From Caenorhabditis remanei (lineage: Eukaryota > Nematoda > Chromadorea > Rhabditida > Rhabditidae), in NCBI RefSeq assembly GCF_010183535.1, contig NC_071329.1, positions 1,240,001-1,304,000 on the forward strand: a stretch of DNA of 64,000 bases, given 5' to 3'. The translations under genes and the position numbers were made by a program. Under the pieces are notes generated by a model that ran no database searches, was not told where the DNA came from, and saw only the letters and a program-made list of their open reading frames with translations. Numbering within the stretch: the stretch's first letter is position 1; every line of letters begins with the position of its first letter. Positions 29,787 through 41,529 of this stretch are shown piece by piece.

Positions 29787-31506
29787 ACTTTATATGCACA
29801 CTATGGATCGTCAAAAAGATATTGAGAGTCATGGGTATAAAGTAACGGCTATATGGGAATGTCAAATCCGTCGAGAGTTAAAGGCGAGCAAGGAAATGAG
29901 AACCTTTTTTGAACATGTGAGTTTTGTAGCTGAAAATGAGTAAAAATATTAAAATTTTAGTGTCGGCATACCCACAATCTTGTGCCTCGGGAGAGCATGT
30001 TTGGAGGTCGAACGCAACCATTTCAAGCATACGCGAAGGCGGACGAAGACCACACAATCGAATATTTGGACTATTGTAGTTTGTATCCGTGGACGAATAT
30101 GAAGGGTGCCTTCTATCCGAAAGGCCAGCCAAATGTGATTAGGAGCGATTTCGAGAAAGTAGTTCCGGGAAAACCTTTGAGCTATCGTGGCATCGTGTTT
30201 TGTGACATCTTACCGCCGCTCAATCTAGAGTTTGGAGTGCTGCCTTTTCGAGCCGGAAACAAGCTGCTCTTCCCACTGTGTAGGACATGTGCCATTCAGT
30301 CTAACGGAAAACGATGCACACACAATGAGGAGAAGCAGCGCTATTTGACTGGCAGTTGGGTGTCGGAGGAGCTGAACTTGGCCATCGAGATGGGATACAA
30401 AGTGAAGAGGATCCATGAGGTGTGGCATTGGGAGGACTCCAAGTGGTTCAAAGGCGGGTTCTTTGAGAGCTTTTTGGCCCCACTCTTGAAGCTGAAGCAT
30501 GAGGCTTCTGGGTGGCCGAGGCCGGACATGAGCGACGAAGATAAGCAGAAACACATTGATGCCATCTTTAAAAACGATGGAATAAGGATTTGTGCTGAGA
30601 ATGTGAAAAAGAACCCGGCTCTCCGTCAATTGGCAAAGCTGTTCTTGAATAGTGCCTGGGGCAAATTTGCCCAGAATCCTCAGAAGACGGAAATTAAAAT
30701 GTTCCACATTCAAGATTCTGATGGCATTTTTGCATTCTTCAACCAGGCACTTTATGAACCAACGGGATTGGTCGAGTTTGGAGCCAATCACGTCATCGTC
30801 TCTCGGGAGCCGCTCAAGGAAGGATTGGTTGGAGCCAAGTTCACCAACATTGTGTATGGCTCAATCACCACAGCAATTGCTCGACTTCGACTCTTTGAGG
30901 CAATGAGGCTTGTCGGTCAGGAGAACCTCATTTATTGCGGTAAGTTTTTTATTTCCTGAATCTTTAAAAAATGTAAATTTTCAGATACTGATTCCGTCAT
31001 CTTCAAGCAAAAAATTGGAGAGGAACCACTCAAAGAATTGAAAGGAGATGGATTGGGGATGTTGACAGATGAGATTCCCGCAGGAACAAGAATCACAGAG
31101 GTTGTAACGGTGGCCCCAAAGTGCTATGCTTTGAAAATGGAAAGTGAGAATGGCAAGGTCAGCTACACTATAAAGTCCAAAGGAATGACCCTGAATTGTG
31201 CAACAATGGAGCATGTCTCTTTTGAGAAAATGAAAAAGATGGTGAGCTTTTATAATTCTTTCAAAATCAAAATTTTTAACTTTACAGATGGAGGATTATG
31301 TGGCAGGTGTGGAAGTTACACCGCTCTGCGGAACAAAGATGTCGATGAAGAGGCCGGCAAAGCGTCCGTTGGGCGAAATCACATCATCAATTTTGACAAA
31401 GAGGATGCGCCCCGTCACCGACAAGGGAGTCTTGGCTGATGAATGGACTCTTCCCTACGGCTGTCTGGATTGCGACACACAATTGGTGGAAAATTATCCA
31501 CATTAA
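29767..31506 (+). CDS. Protein-primed family B DNA polymerase, C-terminal part (left arm)
   Basis: Exons are 29767(?)-29916, 29961-30939, 30985-31241 and 31288-31506, with introns of 44-46 bp that keep phase. In order there are: GYKVTAIWEC and SMFGGRTQPF (typical of protein-primed polymerases just before motif A); motif A DYCSLYP; motif B KLFLNSAWGKFAQNP; motif C YCDTDS, created across the intron at 30940-30984; PKCYALKM with KSKGM; and a TLPYG end. Both catalytic aspartate motifs are intact. The N-terminal 3'-5' exonuclease domain and TPR-type upstream region of Maverick polymerases (usually around 1000 aa or more) are missing. The upstream frame runs into the 99-bp array, so the true start is uncertain. 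Confidence 0.8.
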
Positions 31507-33013
31507 AATGTGTTTGAATTGTGTTTATATTGTGAGTGAATATTGTACAGGTTTTTTACGTGTTTTTATTGAAAATGTTTTATAAATTCAAGTGTAATAT
31601 CGAGCTTTCTGGTACCCAGCTGGCCGAAGACACAGTGTAATCTTCCCATCGAACCAAGCATTCCCGCACACCTCTATGCACAGCACATCAATTCAATTTG
31701 TTCCACCAGTGTGATATGTGCACTTTGCCTGCTCTCTAGTGTAAATTCTACCCTAATCCTTATCACTATTTGTATCGACAACGTTATACAACACTGAGCG
31801 CCCGGGCAGCAATTTACTAACGCGAGAATCTCCCTTGCTCATAGCCTTGATCAAAAAACGCCTTTCGAAGCCAAACGCATATGATTTCCAACTCTGAACT
31901 AGTCATTTCACGATATTTTGATACACCTATAAAAATTTCATTCTATTTTCATGCGATGCGTGGTCACCCGTTGTAGAATGTTTTCTTCAAACATGATATG
32001 TTTTTTCAACCTTTTGTCACACACTTTATGAAAGCGACATATATTTTTCGCAAACACCCTAGATATTTTATCAATTTTGCACGTATTCTAAGTGTTTCAG
32101 TGTGTTGTTATGTCTTTGAAGAGAACATGTAGCTTCAACATCAGGGCAACGTTTCTTTTTTTACGCACCTAACGATATTTACAGTGATGCACACACTTTT
32201 TCGACAACGCATTCACATTTCCGTCACCAACCAATTAATATTTTCGCTTAATGAAAAAGAAGATTGATGATACGAGCACACATTTTTTGCACCCATGACC
32301 GTTTTTCGAGGAAAATTTCTAGTGTTTTTCACCAATTTCTTGGTTGAGACGTATGAGGCTTTATTTTTTATCGATATCCAATATTATTCGCTACAGTTTT
32401 TGTACATACGCATCTTTTTTTGAGCGGTAGTGTGCGCGGTGTACTATTTTTTATGGAGATATATAAGTCTGTCCAATAGTAGGTGCACCTTTGCTTACGA
32501 TTTTTTGATGGCAGGGTTATCTTCATCAAATTAGTTCGTTTGTCTGAGCATTGTTTTTCAAATAAATTGCGCTACATCTCTAAAAGTATGTGTGCTCCCT
32601 TTAAAATTTAATACCGCTCTGAGAAAAATGGGCTCAAACTAGTAAAACTTTCGTTTTTCACTCAAAGTTATGAATTGTGCACATTTTGATTTGGTTTGTT
32701 TTCGAATTGTGAACAATTTATTCAATTGTGTTTACAAAAAATATCGAGCAATTCATTTATTTTAACAAAGGTTGCCGTGATTAGCATTCATACAGATAGA
32801 TTTTGCAGAAGACTCGTATAGACGGATGGCTCTATGATAGTTAGGAATGATGTATAGTAGCTGTATTCAGAAGAAACATGTATATAGAAAGTTATGGTTA
32901 TTTTGAGTCGGGGGCCTAGGTATTTTTTGCAAAAAAAAGAACTATGGGTATGTCTTGTTCTTCAAAGCAACTTTCTCATATAGAAATCTTGGACTACAAA
33001 TCCTTGCTCACAG
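31507..33013. other. Non-coding stretch of the left arm
   Basis: About 1.5 kb with no convincing frame. Immediately after the polymerase stop the sequence (GAGCTTTCTGGTACCCAGCTGG) resembles 33234-33256 downstream of the polymerase relic, showing an old internal duplication. The mirror copy is at 35211-36717. Confidence 0.5.
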
Positions 33014-33136
33014 GCGTTTATTGAACAAATCATCAATTATGTGACTGGTGTTGACATCACTTCACTGTATGGAACTCCTGGCACCCATACTGGCAAAAAG
33101 GATGTCAAAAAACTAGTGGAAAATCTACTTTCTTAA
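33014..33136 (+). pseudogene. Relic of a polymerase 3' exon
   Basis: After an acceptor-like CACAG, 40 codons read AFIEQIINYVTGVDITSLYG and stop at 33134-33136. YVTGVDITSLYGT aligns with YVAGVEVTPLCGT at the start of the last polymerase exon (31288 onward), and the downstream DNA is also alike. It is a decayed, diverged second copy of the polymerase 3' end. The mirror copy is at 35088-35210. Confidence 0.5.
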
Positions 33137-34002
33137 CTCTAAGTAGATTGTGTCTATCTTGTGTTTACATCGTTTGAGTTTTACTTTTGTTATATTGTTA
33201 ATAAAAAAATTGTTTCAGGCTAGTGTAAAATTGGGCTTTTTGGAATCCAGCTGTTTGCGGACTCTGTATATCTGCCTCCATCCAAATAGACACTCTTGCA
33301 CTCCTCGGCGTTTCCTCTCTGAAATCACTGATCATTGCGTGGGTGCATGATGAAAAATTATGTCACTTCTAGTAGTTCATCTTTAACATGTCGATGAAAG
33401 AAAGGTCGTAATCTGGTATTGGTACCTGAAGCGATGTCACCTGTGCCAAGAATCAGAGTGCCAAAAAAAATAAAATGGTGTAATGTATTGGGTCGGAAGT
33501 TGCCGCAGGTCCCTTTGATATCAGAGAGGGGACATATGCCGTTTCCACAAATGACGTCATGTTTTCGATTGACAGCTGTTGACAAGCCCCTTCGACATCA
33601 GAGAAGCGAAATTTATCAAATCGCAGTGTGCCGTGAATTAAAATGACGTCACTTTTCGTGAAATGCGATCAGTCCAAAGCCAATAGGACAATCAGTAGGC
33701 TCATTAATCTTATCAGTGCTTTGGTGTTTGATGAAAATGATGTCATGGGTGGTACATTAGGACTACTAATCTTATCAATGCATCCGCAATGTCCGCATCA
33801 CTGCACATGATCTTTTTACAAGAGTCTCTCTCAGTGTATACAGATGTCTGAAAATCGTCAAAAAACAGTCAAAAATATGAGCTCAAAATGTCACATTTCA
33901 CACCGAACTGTCTATTTGTGTATCCAGATATTTCATCTGCCCTAGTTGATATCTGTGTGTACGAGGTTAGTGATCATATACTTCATTCAATTTGCCATGT
34001 CT
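33137..34002. other. Diverged repeat of the arm's own promoter region
   Basis: No intact gene. The block carries several TGACGTCA or TGATGTCA and CTTATCA sites (about 33553, 33643, 33706, 33738) like the 99-bp array, but more diverged. Frames at 33150-33350 and 33358-33646 have no recognisable features and are mirrored in the right arm. The mirror of the block is 34222-35087. Confidence 0.45.
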
Positions 34003-34010
34003 CTTTTATA
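34003..34010 (-). promoter_or_regulatory. TATA box left of the palindrome centre
   Basis: Minus-strand TATAAAAG followed by AGACATGGCAAATTGAATGA, closely matching the gene S promoter (TATAAAAG, then AGCCAAGACAAATAGAATGA). It points outward from the centre. No open gene follows it. Confidence 0.5.
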
Positions 34011-34054
34011 TGCTGAGAAAAAAGGGTGGAGTCATAGGACCATCAATCTTATCA

Positions 34055-34168
34055 ATGCGTGGGCGTTGGAAATGACGTCACTTTAATCAAAGTGACGTCA
34101 TTTTAATCAAATTTTAATCAAAATGACGTCACTTTGATTAAAGTGACGTCATTTCCAACGCCCACGCA
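34055..34168. repeat. Palindrome axis in clustered TGACGTCA sites
   Basis: The two arms meet at about 34112. The centre is AGTGACGTCATTTTAATCAA followed, after a few unpaired bases, by its near reverse complement. TGACGTCA stands at 34072-34079, 34093-34100, 34124-34131 and 34145-34152. Only about 2-4 bases around 34105-34119 fail to pair, so there is virtually no spacer. Confidence 0.85.
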
Positions 34169-34213
34169 TTGATAAGATTGATGGTCCTATGACTCCACCC
34201 TTTTTTCTCAGCA

Positions 34214-34221
34214 TATAAAAG
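34214..34221 (+). promoter_or_regulatory. TATA box right of the palindrome centre
   Basis: Mirror of 34003-34010. TATAAAAG directs transcription rightward, away from the axis. With its twin it makes a symmetric divergent promoter around shared TGACGTCA sites. Confidence 0.5.
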
Positions 34222-36717
34222 AGACATGGCAAATTGAATGAAGTATATGATCACTAACCTCGTACACACAGATATCAACTAGGGCAGATGAAATATCTGG
34301 ATACACAAATAGACAGTTCGGTGTGAAATGTGACATTTTGAGCTCATATTTTTGACTGTTTTTTGACGATTTTCAGACATCTGTATACACTGAGAGAGAC
34401 TCTTGTAAAAAGATCATGTGCAGTGATGCGGACATTGCGGATGCATTGATAAGATTAGTAGTCCTAATGTACCACCCATGACATCATTTTCATCAAACAC
34501 CAAAGCACTGATAAGATTAATGAGCCTACTGATTGTCCTATTGGCTTTGGACTGATCGCATTTCACGAAAAGTGACGTCATTTTAATTCACGGCACACTG
34601 CGATTTGATAAATTTCGCTTCTCTGATGTCGAAGGGGCTTGTCAACAGCTGTCAATCGAAAACATGACGTCATTTGTGGAAACGGCATATGTCCCCTCTC
34701 TGATATCAAAGGGACCTGCGGCAACTTCCGACCCAATACATTACACCATTTTATTTTTTTTGGCACTCTGATTCTTGGCACAGGTGACATCGCTTCAGGT
34801 ACCAATACCAGATTACGACCTTTCTTTCATCGACATGTTAAAGATGAACTACTAGAAGTGACATAATTTTTCATCATGCACCCACGCAATGATCAGTGAT
34901 TTCAGAGAGGAAACGCCGAGGAGTGCAAGAGTGTCTATTTGGATGGAGGCAGATATACAGAGTCCGCAAACAGCTGGATTCCAAAAAGCCCAATTTTACA
35001 CTAGCCTGAAACAATTTTTTTATTAACAATATAACAAAAGTAAAACTCAAACGATGTAAACACAAGATAGACACAATCTACTTAGAGTTAAGAAAGTAGA
35101 TTTTCCACTAGTTTTTTGACATCCTTTTTGCCAGTATGGGTGCCAGGAGTTCCATACAGTGAAGTGATGTCAACACCAGTCACATAATTGATGATTTGTT
35201 CAATAAACGCCTGTGAGCAAGGATTTGTAGTCCAAGATTTCTATATGAGAAAGTTGCTTTGAAGAACAAGACATACCCATAGTTCTTTTTTTTGCAAAAA
35301 ATACCTAGGCCCCCGACTCAAAATAACCATAACTTTCTATATACATGTTTCTTCTGAATACAGCTACTATACATCATTCCTAACTATCATAGAGCCATCC
35401 GTCTATACGAGTCTTCTGCAAAATCTATCTGTATGAATGCTAATCACGGCAACCTTTGTTAAAATAAATGAATTGCTCGATATTTTTTGTAAACACAATT
35501 GAATAAATTGTTCACAATTCGAAAACAAACCAAATCAAAATGTGCACAATTCATAACTTTGAGTGAAAAACGAAAGTTTTACTAGTTTGAGCCCATTTTT
35601 CTCAGAGCGGTATTAAATTTTAAAGGGAGCACACATACTTTTAGAGATGTAGCGCAATTTATTTGAAAAACAATGCTCAGACAAACGAACTAATTTGATG
35701 AAGATAACCCTGCCATCAAAAAATCGTAAGCAAAGGTGCACCTACTATTGGACAGACTTATATATCTCCATAAAAAATAGTACACCGCGCACACTACCGC
35801 TCAAAAAAAGATGCGTATGTACAAAAACTGTAGCGAATAATATTGGATATCGATAAAAAATAAAGCCTCATACGTCTCAACCAAGAAATTGGTGAAAAAC
35901 ACTAGAAATTTTCCTCGAAAAACGGTCATGGGTGCAAAAAATGTGTGCTCGTATCATCAATCTTCTTTTTCATTAAGCGAAAATATTAATTGGTTGGTGA
36001 CGGAAATGTGAATGCGTTGTCGAAAAAGTGTGTGCATCACTGTAAATATCGTTAGGTGCGTAAAAAAAGAAACGTTGCCCTGATGTTGAAGCTACATGTT
36101 CTCTTCAAAGACATAACAACACACTGAAACACTTAGAATACGTGCAAAATTGATAAAATATCTAGGGTGTTTGCGAAAAATATATGTCGCTTTCATAAAG
36201 TGTGTGACAAAAGGTTGAAAAAACATATCATGTTTGAAGAAAACATTCTACAACGGGTGACCACGCATCGCATGAAAATAGAATGAAATTTTTATAGGTG
36301 TATCAAAATATCGTGAAATGACTAGTTCAGAGTTGGAAATCATATGCGTTTGGCTTCGAAAGGCGTTTTTTGATCAAGGCTATGAGCAAGGGAGATTCTC
36401 GCGTTAGTAAATTGCTGCCCGGGCGCTCAGTGTTGTATAACGTTGTCGATACAAATAGTGATAAGGATTAGGGTAGAATTTACACTAGAGAGCAGGCAAA
36501 GTGCACATATCACACTGGTGGAACAAATTGAATTGATGTGCTGTGCATAGAGGTGTGCGGGAATGCTTGGTTCGATGGGAAGATTACACTGTGTCTTCGG
36601 CCAGCTGGGTACCAGAAAGCTCGATATTACACTTGAATTTATAAAACATTTTCAATAAAAACACGTAAAAAACCTGTACAATATTCACTCACAATATAAA
36701 CACAATTCAAACACATT
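34222..36717. other. Right-arm mirror of 31507-34002
   Basis: Exact reverse complement of the left-arm non-coding block, including the polymerase relic at 35088-35210 (minus). No additional genes. Confidence 0.7.
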
Positions 36718-38457
36718 TTAATGTGGATAATTTTCCACCAATTGTGTGTCGCAATCCAGACAGCCGTAGGGAAGAGTCCATTCATCAGCCAAGACTCCCT
36801 TGTCGGTGACGGGGCGCATCCTCTTTGTCAAAATTGATGATGTGATTTCGCCCAACGGACGCTTTGCCGGCCTCTTCATCGACATCTTTGTTCCGCAGAG
36901 CGGTGTAACTTCCACACCTGCCACATAATCCTCCATCTGTAAAGTTAAAAATTTTGATTTTGAAAGAATTATAAAAGCTCACCATCTTTTTCATTTTCTC
37001 AAAAGAGACATGCTCCATTGTTGCACAATTCAGGGTCATTCCTTTGGACTTTATAGTGTAGCTGACCTTGCCATTCTCACTTTCCATTTTCAAAGCATAG
37101 CACTTTGGGGCCACCGTTACAACCTCTGTGATTCTTGTTCCTGCGGGAATCTCATCTGTCAACATCCCCAATCCATCTCCTTTCAATTCTTTGAGTGGTT
37201 CCTCTCCAATTTTTTGCTTGAAGATGACGGAATCAGTATCTGAAAATTTACATTTTTTAAAGATTCAGGAAATAAAAAACTTACCGCAATAAATGAGGTT
37301 CTCCTGACCGACAAGCCTCATTGCCTCAAAGAGTCGAAGTCGAGCAATTGCTGTGGTGATTGAGCCATACACAATGTTGGTGAACTTGGCTCCAACCAAT
37401 CCTTCCTTGAGCGGCTCCCGAGAGACGATGACGTGATTGGCTCCAAACTCGACCAATCCCGTTGGTTCATAAAGTGCCTGGTTGAAGAATGCAAAAATGC
37501 CATCAGAATCTTGAATGTGGAACATTTTAATTTCCGTCTTCTGAGGATTCTGGGCAAATTTGCCCCAGGCACTATTCAAGAACAGCTTTGCCAATTGACG
37601 GAGAGCCGGGTTCTTTTTCACATTCTCAGCACAAATCCTTATTCCATCGTTTTTAAAGATGGCATCAATGTGTTTCTGCTTATCTTCGTCGCTCATGTCC
37701 GGCCTCGGCCACCCAGAAGCCTCATGCTTCAGCTTCAAGAGTGGGGCCAAAAAGCTCTCAAAGAACCCGCCTTTGAACCACTTGGAGTCCTCCCAATGCC
37801 ACACCTCATGGATCCTCTTCACTTTGTATCCCATCTCGATGGCCAAGTTCAGCTCCTCCGACACCCAACTGCCAGTCAAATAGCGCTGCTTCTCCTCATT
37901 GTGTGTGCATCGTTTTCCGTTAGACTGAATGGCACATGTCCTACACAGTGGGAAGAGCAGCTTGTTTCCGGCTCGAAAAGGCAGCACTCCAAACTCTAGA
38001 TTGAGCGGCGGTAAGATGTCACAAAACACGATGCCACGATAGCTCAAAGGTTTTCCCGGAACTACTTTCTCGAAATCGCTCCTAATCACATTTGGCTGGC
38101 CTTTCGGATAGAAGGCACCCTTCATATTCGTCCACGGATACAAACTACAATAGTCCAAATATTCGATTGTGTGGTCTTCGTCCGCCTTCGCGTATGCTTG
38201 AAATGGTTGCGTTCGACCTCCAAACATGCTCTCCCGAGGCACAAGATTGTGGGTATGCCGACACTAAAATTTTAATATTTTTACTCATTTTCAGCTACAA
38301 AACTCACATGTTCAAAAAAGGTTCTCATTTCCTTGCTCGCCTTTAACTCTCGACGGATTTGACATTCCCATATAGCCGTTACTTTATACCCATGACTCTC
38401 AATATCTTTTTGACGATCCATAGTGTGCATATAAAGTTCTTCAAAAGATGACGTCAT
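36718..38457 (-). CDS. Protein-primed family B DNA polymerase, C-terminal part (right arm)
   Basis: Reverse-complement twin of 29767-31506. Minus-strand exons are 38457(?)-38308, 38263-37285, 37239-36983 and 36936-36718. Motifs A, B and C and the TLPYG end are all unchanged relative to the left copy. Both copies read toward the centre of the element, so the two genes converge. As on the left, the upstream in-frame sequence is the 99-bp array, here long enough to open a 455-codon frame of 33-residue repeats; I do not count those repeats as part of the enzyme. Confidence 0.8.
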
Positions 38458-39616
38458 TTCAAAGAAAAGTGACATCATTTCCAACACCCACGCATTGATA
38501 AGATTAATGGCTCTACGGCTCCGCCAACTGCTATTTCGAACAAAAAGTGACGTCATTTCAACGAAAAGTGACATCATTTCCAACGCCCACGCATTGATAA
38601 GATTAATGGCTCTACGGCTCCGCCAACTGCTATTTCGAACAAAAAGTGACGTCATTTTAACGAAAAGTGACATCATTTCCAATGCCCACGCGTTGATAAG
38701 ATTAATGGCTCTACGGCTCCGCCAACTGCTATTTCGAACAAAAAGTGACGTCATTTTAACGAAAAGTGACATCATTTCCAATGCCCACGCGTTGATAAGA
38801 TTAATGGCTCTACGGCTCCGCCAACTGCTATTTCGAACAAAAAGTGACGTCATTTTAACGAAAAGTGACATCATTTCCAACGCCCACGCATTGATAAGAT
38901 TAATGGCTCTACGGCTCCGCCAACTGCTATTTCGAACAAAAAGTGACGTCATTTTAACGAAAAGTGACATCATTTCCAACGCCCACGCATTGATAAGATT
39001 AATGGCTCTACGGCTCCGCCAACTGCTATTTCGAACAAAAAGTGACGTCATTTTAACGAAAAGTGACATCATTTCCAATGCCCACGCGTTGATAAGATTA
39101 ATGGCTCTACGGCTCCGCCAACTGCTATTTCGAACAAAAAGTGACGTCATTTTAACGAAAAGTGACATCATTTCCAATGCCCACGCATTGATAAGATTAA
39201 TGGCTCTACGGCTCCGCCAACTGCTATTTCGAACAAAAAGTGACGTCATTTCAAAGAAAAGTGACATCATTTCCAACGCCCACGCATTGATAAGATTAAT
39301 GGCTCTACGGCTCCGCCAACTGCTATTTCGAACAAAAAGTGACGTCATTTTAACGAAAAGTGACATCATTTCCAACGCCCACGCATTGATAAGATTAATG
39401 GCTCTACGGCTCCGCCAACTGCTATTTCGAACAAAAAGTGACGTCATTTTAACGAAAAGTGACATCATTTCCAATGCCCACGCGTTGATAAGATTAATGG
39501 CTCTACGGCTCCGCCAACTGCTATTTCGAACAAAAAGTGACGTCATTTCGATTAAAAGTGCCGTCATTTCCAACGCCCACGCGTTGATAAGATTAATGGC
39601 CCTCGAGGCGCCGCCC
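38440..39616. repeat. 99-bp tandem repeat, 12 blocks (right arm)
   Basis: Same unit as 29400-29786, expanded by exactly eight units (792 bp). Reading rightward, each block is GATAAGATTAATGGCTCTAC, GGCTCCGCCAACTGC, TTCGAACAAAAAGTGACGTC, AAAAGTGACATCATTTCCAA. Single-base variants (GCGTTGAT or GCATTGAT, TTTTAACG or TTTCAAAG) are shared among blocks in patterns that suggest multi-unit duplication. The array ends 14 bp before a TATA box. Confidence 0.88.
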
Positions 39617-39629
39617 ATTTTTCCTAGCG

Positions 39630-39637
39630 TATAAAAG
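39630..39637 (+). promoter_or_regulatory. TATA box of gene S (right arm)
   Basis: TATAAAAG just downstream of the 12-block array and 97 bp upstream of the gene S start codon. This makes the array a plausible upstream activating region. Confidence 0.62.
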
Positions 39638-39733
39638 AGCCAAGACAAATAGAATGAGGCATATGATCAAACTTTTCATCCACCAGCCTACCCCTGAATG
39701 CATTCAAGTGATTCTTCATCACCGCAGGAAGAA

Positions 39734-39983
39734 ATGGCTTCTACCAAGGAGTCAGTTGGCCCAAACCCTGAAATGCATAAGGAAAACGATTCATACCCAC
39801 TTGAAATGTCTAAAAATCGTCCTTTCCAAATTGAAAGTTCCGGCACAGTAAGTTTAGGGTTTATTAAAGATTAAACTGTTTTCTTGTTTCAAGCCGATTG
39901 GAAACCCAAAAGGAGCAATCACTGATGATTCATCCACTGCATCCGTGTCTTATTCCCTGGTGGGTTTGAATGAATTATTTTGA
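39734..39983 (+). CDS. 67-aa two-exon gene S (right arm)
   Basis: Exons 39734-39847 and 39894-39983 flank a 46-bp intron (GTAAGT ... TTTCAAG), giving 67 aa. The start ATG has the context GAAGAAATGG. The product is acidic and serine-rich, with no cysteines and no hydrophobic segment. Another ATG frame (39654-39851) crosses the same DNA, but it is basic, overlaps the donor site and gives no spliced continuation, so I prefer this frame. Neighbours are the 99-bp array and TATA box upstream and the frame-broken cysteine gene downstream, on the opposite strand. Not recognised. Confidence 0.52.
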
Positions 39984-40254
39984 GATTTACAATTGAAATT
40001 TGACTTGATAGCTGTCATTCTCACTTACTCACTAACCCTCCATTCTAAAAGAGAAAGTTGTCTTTTTTTTGAATGCGCACTCAGGAACTCTGAATGTATC
40101 CTCTCTTCATTCCAGTATTACACTGTGTGGTGGGACGTGTTGCCATAGTATTTGAATCATTTTTCAAATTGAATACTCATAATTTATCAAGTGAAAATAT
40201 ATAAGTAAAGTAGAAAGTTTTGGAATGAAATTAATTTTTTGAGTAAAGGAGGAT

Positions 40255-40747
40255 TTAGGCAATTATTATGACGGTGTAGATCAGATCATGATGATGAAAC
40301 TGAAAATAGCAAAAAGTTCAAATTGAAATAAAATTCTAAAAGTCAACATTTGATAAAGACTTACATAATCTGGGAACCCTGACGTTGTATGCATTTTCAG
40401 TTTTTCGGTGAAGACAAAAATTGTGTAGGTGATGACCGGTTCCGTTCCCATCATGGTGATTGTTGTGGTAGAACAGACTTGCAACACGTTTCGCAACTGA
40501 AAAAATGGTTATAGTGATCTGAAAATTTATGAAAAAACTCACTATTGATACCGCAAACATTGATTTGTTGGTTTTCTGGAGTCGGATAGGCTGAATTGTG
40601 TATACATAGCACGCTCGGCTGTAGAAGATTTCGTGGCAGACATCACACTTTTGCTTGGCCAGTCCGCACTGCTTCAAAAACTTTTTGCTTCTACCGTTTG
40701 TTTGTTTTTGAGCTTGGCTTGTCCTCCTCTATCAAAGTCCTCTCCAT
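40255..40747 (-). pseudogene. Cysteine-containing gene with a frame break (right arm)
   Basis: Mirror of 28269-28761 with the same apparent frame break and splice sites. Because the break is identical in both arms, it predates the inverted duplication or was homogenised between arms. Confidence 0.4.
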
Positions 40748-41176
40748 GTTGAATAGTTGTTTTCTTTCAACACTATCTTTGGCCAAATTTGTCAAATCGG
40801 CTCGAACCAAAATCGTGTCCTCTCCAAATCAACTCTCCAAAAGTTATATCCTTGTAATTTACAAATGTATCCAATTTGGGAAAACTGAAATGTTCTGAGT
40901 TTGTTCAATATCTTTTGCATTCAGAGCACAATAAAACTAACCTGGAGTGTCGAAATATTATTTGAAAAAACGAATTCTATAAAAATCAAAAACTTTGGAG
41001 ACGGCTATAAACGCTGTCGAATAGGCTAAAGAGTGATGCAGAAGCTGCGCGGTGCGCGTAGAAGCTCTTTACTATTACACTTTTTACACTAGGTAAACGT
41101 ACGGGGGTACATCTTTGTTTTTGTGTAATTAATTATTGCCCCAAATGTTGCTCGTCACTTAAGTTTTGTTATGCCA

Positions 41177-41305
41177 TCAAAACACTCCAGTGCCATTCCA
41201 ATTCTTTATATTGTTTTCATACATATCTTGCTCAGTATGGGTCCGATTTGATAGTAAATGTCTGTTGCACTCCCGTAAAAACTCGATGGCTTGTCTTTTA
41301 AACAT
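41177..41305 (-). CDS. Possible 42-aa ORF (right arm), uncertain
   Basis: Mirror of 27711-27839. No further evidence. Confidence 0.22.
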   Translation of the reverse strand: MFKRQAIEFLRECNRHLLSNRTHTEQDMYENNIKNWNGTGVF

Positions 41306-41529
41306 GACGATTGCTTTGACATTCAACTTTTTTCTGTTCGAATGTGATATTCTATCAACATAAATCTAACACTCTTTTGAAAAGATTCATTTAACAAGAT
41401 TGCATTTGTCAATCTCACAGAAGATGGTCTGCTTGAGTGTTTGCTTCAAATTAATGAAATTTGTCAATTGAAATGTGTCTAAAACTCCGCCCCTCACTTT
41501 CTCGTCGCCTATAGTCATTCTGCAAAATC

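Noticed and set aside
29368..29943. 191-codon plus-strand frame (455 codons in the right arm) read as one repeat protein
   Set aside because: Most of it is the 99-bp tandem array, open on both strands and full of TGACGTCA sites next to a TATA box. Only the last part, from about 29767, has polymerase-like sequence.
33150..33646. Three open frames of 66-75 codons in the central part of the element
   Set aside because: No recognisable residues, overlapping on both strands, in a region that is a decayed copy of promoter and 3' sequence.
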